Source of the DNA: Monarcha castaneiventris obscurior
Taxonomy: Eukaryota; Chordata; Aves; Passeriformes; Monarchidae
Direction: 5' to 3'
Assembly: GCA_026261815.1 (NCBI GenBank)
Contig: JAMPIT010000884.1
Location: forward strand, 11,235,001 to 11,299,000
DNA length: 64,000 bases
Each line of letters opens with the position of its first letter. The stretch's first letter is position 1. Shown in pieces: positions 26,301-36,649 of this stretch. A program made the translations under genes and the position numbers. The notes beneath the pieces are model-generated. The model had not been told where the DNA came from, did no database searches, and saw only the letters and a program-made list of their open reading frames with translations.

Positions 26301-28526
26301 GGAAGGAAAAATATTCCTGTAAACCAAAGTATGCAAAGTGTCCTATATTTGGTTGTTTCAATTTTGCAGCAGAAAAATAAAAGAAATTCCACAGCTCAAG
26401 ATTTTAAAAACCCAGACAAGATTTCTGGTGAGTCAAACTTTAGATGTCCAGCAACATTACAGTGTCCCCAGGAGAGATGAACACAAATTCACTCCAGACC
26501 AGACCCTGCTATATATGTCAAGATGGGCATGCACTGGTGATAGGCAGAAGCTACAGTGGATAATTTCTTGATCCATCTAATTCCATATAATTTAAGACCT
26601 GTCCTTCCTCAGGATTAAGACCCAGTTTTACAGCCTGTCGAATATCTGAGTTTCTTAAAAGCAACAGATGATACAAGTCCTTCTGAGTCTGAAAGAAGAA
26701 TTACCCTTGCTGTCTCTTTCACTCAGAAGAAAGCCTTGCACTGTTAAATAAGAAATAAAGGGCCTTCCCTCAGCTCATGCAGTGCAACTGGCTCATATCT
26801 GCAATACTTGCCATAGCTCTAGGCAGCTGTTAATGTAGGCACAAGATGCTCACTTGACTCGCACCCACACGACAGCTCCACCAGTGCTCCCAGGCATTTC
26901 AGGGGAACATGCCACCAAAAAGGACAGCCTGGCAACCCACACACTGGGAAAAGGCAACCCAGGGGTGGAAAGCATGGTTAGGTCTGAGTTCATGGAAAGC
27001 AGTGACAGGATGACATATGGACACTATTCAAGAACAGGCAATGGGACAGTTGTGTAATTGTTTGGATGAAATGTGCAGATGTCCAGCTCATTGACTGGCA
27101 AACACCTCTGGCCAGAGCTGTACCTGTCCTGTCCTGTCCAAGTTAAAAGGAACAAACTCTTGCTTCATGCCAATTAGGAAAATCCTCTAGTTTGAGTATC
27201 AGCAGCCCCGAGCCGGGAACTCTCTGCCTCCCAGCAAGCCGGGTGCCTGACCTGCTCTCCATTTGCATCTGCCTCCACAGCTCCCGCCCCACATGCAAGA
27301 CCTGGAAAAGCCAACCCCTGCCAACAAAAGCTGTCAGCACACCACCACAAAAAGCCTCTGGGGACTGTATTCTGTCACCTTGATCCACACCCAGGAGTCT
27401 CTTACTCCCTGCTGCTTCCCTTAGGGCTATTGGCCAAATAAAGTCCCAACTGGCACAACTCAAGGTAGTCCAATCTATCCTTAAACTACCATCACCATCA
27501 TGTACAACTCAGGGTCATACAAACAGCATGATATTTGAGCAGAAACTCAGTCTCTTTTGTGATCAGCACAGTTTCAGAGTTTAGTGCACTGTTGGCATTC
27601 AACAACTAATTCTTAATACAGACATGAAACCACAAATTGAGTGGTGAGAAGGCCAGAAGATACGATATTTTATACATTTTAGTTTTCTCAGAACTTTAGC
27701 AAATGTGTCTGTAGTTCACTGGTATTTTTCTTCCTACAGCTGTACCGCCATTCAATTATAAAATACTACAAATGACACTTTCCAAGCTGTGATCCAGAAG
27801 GGGACATTTCATTTTCAAAAATTACCTAAGAATTTAATTCCTGACAATTCAGAGACTTAGATTCACCTTTTAAGATTGTCACCAAAATGGACATTAAGAT
27901 GCTTTCTGAATAGCTGAGCTAATTGACACATTCACAACAAAATGTTTGCAAAATGTTTGTTTTCCTGTAAAACAGCCGCAGAATTCAAATGTATAAACAC
28001 AATAAAGAAAACAACCAGACCTTATTTTCCCCGTCCAAAGTGCAGGTGCTTGCATGTGTACATACACATGCGCACACATCTATTGGTACTAACATGAGTA
28101 GACTTTGTCATAACTATATCAAATACCAGCAACAGCCATAGATATGCAGATAAAAAGTATGTATTTTAATAGTTGTGCTTATGTAATTTTTTTAAAAAAT
28201 AACCTAAGCCAAATAAACTCTGAATGAGAATATCTAGATAGACACAAAGATATATTTGTAGCTGGACCCTGTGAAACAAGTCGTTGTCTGTTACAAAGGC
28301 GGCTGAAGGGAAGGCAGGGAAGGCTCTTTGTTATCAGCCTTCAGAGAGGGAGCAAGGGGAAAAAAGCCACTCCTGTGTTTATCTGAGCAGGAGCTCCAGT
28401 GCCCATGAGACTGCCGAGGTGGGAGCCAGGCAAGGCAGCCCAGCCTGCAGAGCAGCCACTCGCACGTCAATCCCATTGCAGCAGCATGGGGAAACTGCCA
28501 GGAGCCAGCACATTGTGTGATCTTAC
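20377..28526. other. PRR5 intron 1 of the coding region
   Basis: About 8 kb of intron with a CR1 fragment at 20953 and otherwise unique sequence. ORFs of up to 132 codons on either strand have no splice context or recognisable motif. Confidence 0.6.
20953..21262 (-). mobile_element. CR1 LINE fragment
   Basis: Minus-oriented CR1 containing GGTTGGAAAGGCCCTAAAGA, GGCCTTGAATGCTTCCAGGG and TTTCTTCCTAACATCCAATC. It lacks the terminal ATTCTGTG repeats. It lies in the intron between PRR5 exons 1 and 2. Confidence 0.8.
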
Positions 28527-28657
28527 CTGTTCCAGGTAGCGTTGGAGCAGGCCCGGCGCTGCTGGGTCCCCCGCTCATCCAAGGCTGCCTGCTCCCTCTT
28601 GCCCAGATCACTGAGGCTGGGCGAACTCATGAACTTCAACCTGCGAAGAGTCCTCAT
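28527..28657 (-). CDS. PRR5: PRR5 first coding exon (start codon)
   Basis: The initiator ATG occupies 28657-28655 on the minus strand and is followed by RTLRRLKFMSSPSLSDLGK and onward to ACSNATWN, with AG remaining at the donor GTAAGA (28526 downward). That gives 43 codons plus two bases. The start is chosen because it matches the known PRR5 N-terminus. An internal Met at residue 10 could be an alternative start. Upstream, a CAG acceptor at 28703-28701 would give a 43-nt 5' UTR portion in this exon (28658-28700), implying at least one further non-coding exon. The region is moderately G+C-rich, but I do not see a convincing CpG-island promoter here. Confidence 0.88.
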
Positions 28658-28700
28658 GGTCAAATGTGTGTTTGCGCGTGGCAGCTACAGATACACCATC

Positions 28701-30404
28701 CTGTTTACACACATACACACGCAGCTGGAGCAGCGGCAGCAGCAGCAGTGCGAGCAGTTCCCTCCGTTTGCTGTTCAAAAAAGAAACTTAAAAAAAAAAG
28801 AAGAGAGAACCAGTCTCTACAAAGCACACCTCTGCCAGCAAGAAAACAAACCTTTAATCAGATCAACTCTGACATCATCAACTGTGGTTAATAATTTCTC
28901 CAGTCCTTTCAAAAAATAAGTCAAACTTCTGGCTGCTGCTACAGCACATTGAAGGGGCCCCTCACAACCATACCTGCCCCAAGTGTGAGGGCTTCCCCTC
29001 CCTCTGTCCCTGGGCACCATGTCCCGGGAATCTCACTCAGCACTGCGGTGCTCCACCCATCATGGGAATTGCTTGGCTCCTCCAGCAGCTTGGGGGGGGT
29101 CTTGCAGCATCTCCCAGCCTCTCCCCCCTCTTACTGCACTCAGAAATGAAACTGGAGGGCAACGGACAGGAAAAAACAAATAACAAACCCAAGTAACCAA
29201 TACTGACACACTGAGACTTTACTGGAAAGTTTCATAACTGCCTGTGCCCTGCCACATTACAACACTGAACACACGCACTCTCACTCATACATCCACATCA
29301 CACCCTCAGAGGCTCCTCCAGCTCAAAGCCTCACACAAAGGATTCACAAGCAACGTAACTGCAGAATGAAAAGTGCTGGTCTGGGGTTTAGCATTTTGAG
29401 GAATTTTTGGTGATGAGCAGAAGAGCCAGATGCTTTGCTTTTCTCTGCCTTTTATTGGTTTTGTTTTATTTTTAAATTGAGATAACAGCTGCACAGCTCA
29501 GAGCATACTTAGTTTCTACAAAAGCCCCAGGTGTCTTATCTTCAAAGGAAAAATCTTCTTTCTCTCTCTGACTGCAGTAGTGGAGCTGAAGGATATGCTG
29601 CTACTAGATTCCACTCCACGCTTAGTTTGCTGTCACACACTTGCAGTTCTGTTTTAAATCCAGGAGAGCCTGGCTAATCTTCTGGGATAGTTTGCAACAG
29701 ACTGAGCCAGAACATAAGAACTGCTCTTCTCTTGCTAAAGTATTGGTCTGCAAATAGTCTGGTAAAAGCCACAAAGGCCCCTTGCAGAGTAACCTCCCAC
29801 TCACTGCAAAGGGGCTGCAATAGAAGGAACTTATCCTTTCTTTTTTTTTTTTTTCCCTTCCTGTTTTCTACTTACTCTTTTCATCTGTGATAGCCTGTTG
29901 TCTAGAGTCAGGCTACAACTGGATTTGTTGGTGTCCAAATAACATGGCAAAGCTTACATTACAGGAAAACTCAATTTCTCGCAGAGAGCTCTGCCCTATG
30001 TGCATCATATACCCACATAAATTCAGTAAAAAACAATTCCTCTCACTATTCAACTGAGATCAGATAAGATTATTGCATACAAAATTTGTATTTGGTGTTA
30101 CCTCCATGGGAACCAGTTGCAGAACTACTTAGAGAAATAAATCTATTTTTACCTTGTGCCAGTTTTAGCTATAGTGGTTTTATCCAGCTGTTAGCATTAT
30201 ATTAATTCCCACACCAAAATTCTCAAGTATACAAACGAGCATCACAGTAGATGGCATATAACATTTCACTTTGGAAGGGACCTGAAGCTCCCCATCTAAC
30301 CTATGGACGAAGACATTGCTATCCCCAGTCTCTTCCAGATGTTTAAATCCTTCAAACAAACCACAATCCACGATGTACATGGCAGCAAAAGGAAAACAAA
30401 CACA

Positions 30405-30449
<45 letters not shown>

Positions 30450-33400
30450 GTGTGTGTATATATATACCCATATTTTAAGGGATACAGCATACAAATGATG
30501 GAGCAGACAGCTCCAGCAGAACACTGCTTTGTCCAAGCGGGATGAAGGGTACTCCATTTCTGTGGAAAATACTGCTGGGGAGAGCAGGGGAACACAACTT
30601 GGTCTAAACTTCTGATAAGGGCTCAGACGAAATGTTTGTCTGCCCTGTTAACTGAAACAACTAGTTAGATAAATAAGTTCCAATAATTCCCTCTAATTTC
30701 ATTTTCCACCTAGCTCAGTTGCTCTTCTGCTTCTCACTTTCTTTGAATTTGATAGGTTTTGCAAAATGTTATTATACTGGATTAATTTGTATTGGAATTA
30801 ATTGGAAAATCTGATTCCCTTGGATTTTTAACTCTTTGGTTCCGTCTGTACGGTGAAATACTACACCTGTAGAAGCCATTCTATTTATATGCTACCCCAT
30901 CAATCTCAGTAACCAGTAATAGACTCAGAGTCAACGCATGCACCAAAAACACAGGTAAGCCAGCATTCCAATCTCCTGAAAAATTTGTAATGGAGACAGG
31001 CTTTCTCTACACTCCTTCTCCTTCCTGTGATTACACCCGATCAAATGTTGATTTATGACAAAATAAATAATTTTCAACAAGGGCTACCTCCACCCTCAAC
31101 TGCAGAGTAATAGCTCATATTTATACCGTGCTGTGAGTCCACAGACATGCTTGACTTCATGTCATTCATTAACTTGGCCTAGGCAGCTCTTGGGTATGAA
31201 GGCAGAAGACAAAAGCAGCACTTCAGCATTAAGAGCGAAGAAGAGAGAGGTGTTGTGACTTGCCCAGGCCACCCCATGAGCCGGTGGCAGAGACATCAGG
31301 AGATCCTGGACCTCTGTTTCTCATTCCAGCAGAGGAACAAGTGGATGCTGCGGGGAATAGGCAGCTGGGCATTCCTGGGGCCTGAGTAGGCAGAGGGCAA
31401 TAAAGGAGACAGAGCTCCTCAGAAAGACTTGTGTTGCAGCTGTGCTTGTGCAACCCCTGGTAAAGAGTTGTCACAATACAGCACTGCTCCCAGAGTGGCT
31501 CCGCAGCACAGATTGCTCGCCACTGGCCATGGAGAGGGATGAGAGCACTGCCGGACTAACTGGGAGGGAAGGGAGGACTGGGGATTGGGAGGAGCCCTCC
31601 TGTAGGCTCAATAAGGAGCACTACAAGCTTCTTAAATGGAACAACTGCACTCAGCACAATCACAGAGCTGAGACTGTAAATTAACTGGTAGCTTAATTCA
31701 TTTAATCCCAGCATGCCATACAGAGTGCTAATACCACTATTTAGCTCACACGAAACCTGCAGCTCAAAGCTCAAAGGTTAAGTAGTTTAATCAGAGCCAT
31801 ACAACCACCTCAGTGACAAAGGCACTACCAGCCCTAGTTCCTTCTCTTCTCCTCCAACATTTCTCCTTGTTAAAACAGGCCTGTCTCTACTAGAAAGAAT
31901 TCTTTGATCTGTGGGGCCCACATCCTGCGGGTGACTGCACAGCAAGTCCCAGAGCTGCCACAGTGCCAGAGTCATAGAGGAATTTCTGCTCACCTGGACT
32001 TACTTCTATCTCAAGGCCTAAAAACAATATACAAGTAGATAAATACAGGCTGGAAGTTGAAGAGGATTTATGTTTTTACTAGAAAACCATGTTAACATAC
32101 AGATCCAGGACCTTGTATCAAACACTGCTTTTAAAACCCCACCGTTACCTCCTGATTTGCCAGTGATGTCTGCAACATTCTTGCTGGGACCTGTGGTTTA
32201 AAGGATGTATTGCTGTCCCTAGAAAACATCAGAAAAAAATCCAGGCAGTCCTCCTCAAGCATACACTCGGTTTCAAAATAATGAGATTTGCTGAAAAAAA
32301 AAAAAAAAAAAAAGAAAGAACCTTACATTTTATTTACCTAATGTTACTTTAATTTTTATGGTATAAATGTATTGTCCACTTACAAGTTTCTTTTTGACCA
32401 TGATGAGAGGGAAAACGAATACAAAAGCAATGTTCACAATGGGGAATATTAAGAAATTCACAACATATAAAATTCATAATAAAGCTGTGACTGCTATGGG
32501 TCAACATGTTTTAGACTACACCACTCTGCTACTGCAATGACAAGTGGTATTGGTACCAGTGGGAGGATATAAACAGTAAGAGAATTTGCCATCTTAGCTT
32601 CATTCACCATTCAGAGATTTGCCATGAAACAAAACAACTCAATAAATAAAAATTTTAATTGGAAAAAAAAAGGCAGCCCACTACTTCACTTTATCTCCCT
32701 ACTTCTTTTGGAGAAGAGAGCAGAACTTCCTCTAGTGATGCTTAGTGGTATACACTCTGCAACCAAAGAAGAGAATGGTAAAGTGTCTCTGTGACAGAAA
32801 GGAGTTAAAAACCTCCTGACACAAATGCATTTTAGTTTTTCATAAACTACACCACAAAACTTAGGGCATGCCTTGACACATTCCAGAGCTCAGGAATTAG
32901 TCTTCTGACAGAACACTTCTTAAAGGTACAGCACATCCTGCCACACCAGCCGATGAGGGGCGAAGTGAAAGGAAGGAGACGCAACCATCAGGAAAAAATA
33001 AAAAGTGCCAGGGGGAAATGAAATTGTAAACCGTATGACTCATCAATTCCTTTGCTACAGTATCTACATAAAGCTCCTTTATCATCAGAAAACAAAGAAT
33101 AAAGAGTAAAGAAAGTATGAAACCAAACAGGGTCTATTTACATCCTTACTCCTCCATCCCACTGACTTGCTGCCAACCTCTGGAGATAAAGGCATTCTCA
33201 AGATCGCCTATTGGTTTATTGAGGTTAGTCCTAGGACAGCCTTGGCTTTGCTAGTCCTTTATCTTATTTCTGCCCTCACCACAGCCAAGCACTGATTTGT
33301 AAGAGAGGACTTGGCCTTACTTAGATATCTTCCCAACCTTTGGAACACCTCCTGTACTTCTGCATCCTGTGACCAACCATGCCCACATGACCACAGCTGC

Positions 33401-33454
33401 CTCGCTTTGGACAGAGCTCGGCTTTCTGCCCCTTCACTTACACGTGGGTTTGAT
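28701..33454. other. PRR5 5' intron or intergenic DNA
   Basis: No exon is recognised. It holds short homopolymer runs (T-run near 29842, A-run near 32294) and the TA/CA palindromic repeat at 30411. CpG density stays low, so I see no obvious promoter island. Confidence 0.55.
30411..30468. repeat. Palindromic TA/CA/TG microsatellite
   Basis: A (TA)n run leads into CACACACACGTGTGTG and back to (TA)n. The centre (30449/30450) is a palindrome with 8-bp perfect arms that continue into TA after one mismatch, so it could extrude a hairpin. Confidence 0.9.
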
Positions 33455-33818
33455 TGTAGTAGAATAGGGACAAGAGCGAACGGAAGATTTTGTGATGTGA
33501 CGGAAAGCAGAAAGCAGCGTGTAACCTTCCTCCCTTTCATTCCTTTGTGATAAGAATTACTCTAAACAATACAGCCCTTCATAACCCCAGTAGCTTTCCA
33601 CCCCTTACTAACTTTTACCATCCCACCGTCCCCCCTCCTGACGTAGAGAAACCACCTCGACTATATAACCCCACGAAGTAGAACAATAAAACACCATTTT
33701 GACCATCTGCCATATTGGTGCTGTGTGTCTGTGGCCCGAGCAGCTTGGGGGCTAGGCCGAGTTGCCGTGCCGGGTTCTTGAACCAGGTCGCCACTGCCTC
33801 ACATACCGAGAGGCATCA
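33455..33818 (+). repeat. Proviral 5' LTR
   Basis: This is 364 bp, TGTAGTAG...GAGGCATCA. It holds a TATATAA box at 33662-33668 and AATAAA at 33685-33690 just before an ACCATTTTGACC segment that I take as the start of R. That crowded arrangement of poly(A) signal and cap site resembles alpharetrovirus LTRs. It differs from the 3' LTR at 33491 (T for C) and 33693 (A for G). Confidence 0.95.
33662..33690 (+). promoter_or_regulatory. LTR core promoter and poly(A) signal
   Basis: TATATAA at 33662-33668 is followed by AATAAA at 33685-33690, with the expected start of transcription close behind. The same elements recur at 41502-41508 and 41525-41530 in the 3' LTR, where they would end viral transcripts. 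Confidence 0.7.
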
Positions 33819-33820
33819 AA

Positions 33821-33840
33821 TGGTGCCGAAAAACCCGGGA
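33821..33840 (+). other. Primer-binding site, tRNA-Phe
   Basis: TGGTGCCGAAAAACCCGGGA lies two bases after the LTR. It complements the 3' end of tRNA-Phe (TGGTGCCGAAACCCGGGA) except for two additional A residues in the central A-run. This differs from the tRNA-Trp primer used by exogenous alpharetroviruses. Confidence 0.75.
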
Positions 33841-33944
33841 GGCTGAGTACAACCCGGGATTAGGGGATCGCCTGGACTGAGACGCCGGCGGCTGCACAGC
33901 TGGACTAGTGCAGCAGGGGAGACGTCCCTGGACCCGCAGCTACC

Positions 33945-36304
33945 ATGGAAGCCATAGCGAAGGTCGTGAGATTACTTCATAAACAGTGGGGGATTGAGTG
34001 CAAGCTCAAAGATTTTAACCTTGCTATTGCAAGACTTATGGAGCTTGGAACAATTGGTCGTCCTGTAGAAATACTACATTCAGAAATCTGGGAGAAGTGT
34101 ACAGCCGCATTAGCTGAGGAAACGAAAATCTCAGGGAGCGGAAAAGCCCTTAAGGCGTGGGGGAAAGTAGAACAGGCCCTACGCAAAGCTTTAGAGCAAC
34201 AACAAATCTGGAGCGCTGCGCGCGTGTGCCTATTAGCCACTCCCAAGCTTGGGGTGGGGGCCACGACGCAAACTGAGACAGAAAGCGGATTCTCTGAGTG
34301 CGGGGACTCGCGGGGACCAGGCGCGCTTCCCCCCCCCTCCGAGCTCGACCCCAAATGCCCCGGGGCCCCCGGGAAAACCCCCGACCCTCTCGCCGAGCTC
34401 GTTGGGTCCACACCCCCCCGTGGAACATTCCCAAACCCCCGCGGTTCCCCCACCCGATTCCCCCCCGCACATGGGTAGCCCACCGCTGGAAACACAACAG
34501 CCTGAGGGATCATTTTGGAAGGACTTAACACGGGAAGCCAAGGAAGTAGAAAGAACGGCTAGAGAAAGGTTGAGGGAGGCTGAGGAGACGGTGCGGGTCC
34601 CGGCGCCCCCCCTACTCGAACCAAGAGGAGGGGCGGGGCCCGGAGGCTCCCGGTGAGGAGAGACAAAGAGAGGAGGAATGGCGCATGCTCGGATGTGAGC
34701 CCCAGATGTTGGCTGTTGCGCGTGCGCGGGAGAACAGCAGAGGGCACATGCCCAGTCGGGAGCCATGCTCAATGCTGCTGCCATTCAAGGGAGAGACCTC
34801 CCCTTGCGGGAGGCAGGGCCAGCCCAGGGGGCGGGATCGGCACCACCCCCAAGGGGAGGAGCGGGGCTGGAGCCGCCTGAAAACGCGCAGAAAACCGGAA
34901 GTTCTCCGCCAGTTCGCTTCCGACTCTGAGCCCAGCAAGAGCAGCTGCAAGAGCTCCACGGAGCTCTCGGAGTCCAGCTCAGACTCAGAGACGGAGAGAG
35001 CAGGACCAACGCGGTTTAAAGCGAAAACGAACAACGCTTTAAACCATGCCGAAAAGCAACCACGATATGAATTCACTGATTGGGGAAAAATAAAAATCGC
35101 TTGTGCCGAGTGGGCTCCTATGACAGGGGTTCATGCTTTTCCAGTGAGAATCACAGGGCCAGATGAAAACCCACAAAGAACCTATAGCCCGATAAATCCC
35201 AAGGAGATACAGGCAATAGTCAAAGCCATTTCAGAGAAAGGGATGGATTCAGCCCTAGTCTCCACCCTCATAGACGGTCTTTTTAGCAATGACAATTTGC
35301 TCCCTTTTGACATTATACAAATAAGCCACATGATTTTTAACGGGGCTGGGATGATTGTTTTTAAACAAGAATGGAGAGACCGCTGCACAGACCTATTAGC
35401 CCAGGCTTCTGGGGTGGGACAACAGCTACACAGCTCAAGCCTGTCCAGGCTGACAGGGAAGCATGATGACGTAATTACACCCCAGCAACAAGCCGCACAG
35501 CTGCGGCTTGAGGAAATTAGAGCTACAAACCGGGCTGCAAGAGAAGCGATTCGCGCCGCTTCTCACGTGGTGGCAAAACCGTCGCCGTGGTCCACCATAA
35601 AGCAGGCAGAAAGCGAAAGCTTCACACAGTTTGTGGACCGCCTGCAGGCAGCAGTAGATGCCTCGACCCTGCCTGCGGAGGCAAAAGGCCCGGTACTCAT
35701 AGAATGCCTGCGACAACAGAGTAATTCCACCACCAAAGACATCTTACGCTCAGTACCAATCGGAGCCAGCCTGGCTGACATCATTAAACACGTGGTTCGA
35801 GAGGAACAACTCTCACCTATCCAGGCAGCCGTGCGTTCCCTAGCCAGTGCCATGGCATGTTTTAAATGTGGTCAGGCAGGCCACATCACAGCGAGCTGTC
35901 CTCAGCCAACACAACCCCCCCCGGCGGTGCCCCGGTCCCAGGCACACATGAGGGGACCCTGCTGGGCTTGTGGGAAGAAAGGGCATCTCGCGAGAGAGTG
36001 CAGGTCCCGGCCCCAGGGAAATGGGAGAGGGAGGGGGCGTGCGGGCCGCACCCAGCCCCCTCCCGCTGCGAATGCAAGGCGGCCCATCCATGCCAACCCC
36101 CAGTGGGGTGGGGGGCTTTCATTCACCATGCCCCCACAGGAGGCAGCCAGTTGTGCACCCCCACCAACAATGCAATTGCAGAATTTCACAGTTCAGCCGG
36201 CTGCTCCCTCCCATGCACCGCCGCCGCAAGCCGCACCTGTGCCACAGGGCCAGCAGAGGATGCCCCAGAGCGGAACCCCTGGGTGGCCCTGGCAATGGAA
36301 ATAA
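33945..36304 (+). pseudogene. gag: gag polyprotein, two frameshifts
   Basis: Structural precursor of matrix, capsid and nucleocapsid. The first frame (33945-34478) opens with Met-Glu-Ala, lacks a Gly for myristoylation and resembles alpharetroviral matrix. The frame then has to change twice (+1 each). The first change is in the C-rich proline linker at about 34329-34466, into the frame ending at 34656. The second is near the C7 run 34606-34612, into the frame running to TAA at 36302-36304. In this last 539-codon segment (counted from the ATG at 34685), capsid begins around residue 128. The major homology region spans about 307-325 (QAESESFTQFVDRLQAAVD). CCHC zinc knuckles lie at 392-405 and 426-439. 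An acidic Ser-rich stretch precedes capsid. No PPXY or PTAP late motif is visible. The start ATG sits in a good context (TACCATGG). Confidence 0.9.
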
Positions 36305-36649
36305 GGAAGGATCCCCTAATGATATGGGGGACCTGCCGTCTTTATGGCAGCCAGGACCCCCACATCATAGGGCTCCAGTTCTGGGCGGACACGGGCTCAG
36401 ACTGTACAATTGTCCCCCAAGCACATTGGCCCCAGCATTGGCAATTCAAAGAAGTCCCCCCCAATGAACGGTGTGGGGGGGCCATCCCGGGCGTGGAGAA
36501 GCACCCAGTTGGTGGCTGTGACACTTCATACGAATAAGGGACCAGAACAGACGGTAGCAATCTACCCCTACATTCTGCAAATCTCCCCACCCCTGATAGG
36601 AAGGGACGTCCTCGCTTTGCTAGGTGTTAAAATGACAAATTTATCATGA
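36260..36649 (+). pseudogene. pro: Retroviral aspartic protease (pro), one frameshift
   Basis: Retropepsin that would cleave Gag and Gag-Pol. Its frame is -1 relative to gag and is open from before 35866, overlapping nucleocapsid. The catalytic DTGSD lies at 36388-36402 (WADTGSDCTIVP). The flap GVGG (36470-36481) and the C-terminal GRDVLALLG (from 36599) are in the next frame, so a one-base change lies between 36403 and 36470, most simply in the C7 run 36456-36462. There is no dUTPase domain. The stop TGA at 36647-36649 overlaps the ATG of the pol frame. The N-terminal boundary is approximate because it depends on a frameshift site I could not identify. Confidence 0.85.

Larger units (their letters stand above)
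1..28700 (-). other. PRR5: PRR5 (Protor-1) locus, 5' half of the gene
   Basis: Six exons read on the minus strand join in phase into one open frame of 184 codons that I recognise as PRR5/Protor-1. The start (MRTLRRLKFMSSPSLSDLGK) and the HbrB-like core separate it from the paralogue PRR5L. Established knowledge: PRR5 binds Rictor and is a subunit of mTOR complex 2, which phosphorylates Akt and related AGC kinases. Exon phases are 2, 2, 0, 1, 0 and 0, and every junction has a GT donor and AG acceptor. The 3' half, including the proline-rich C-terminus, lies below position 1. I cannot fix the transcription start. The exon carrying the ATG could extend to an AG acceptor at 28701-28702, which would put the promoter further up. 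Confidence 0.9.

Noticed and set aside
33977..34784. Long minus-strand ORFs opposite gag
   Set aside because: They are shadows of the G+C-rich, stop-poor proline linker of gag.
36475..36481. G7 run in pro as a programmed frameshift site
   Set aside because: The flap residues GVGG are already in the downstream frame before the run ends, so the frame change lies upstream, most simply at C7 36456-36462.
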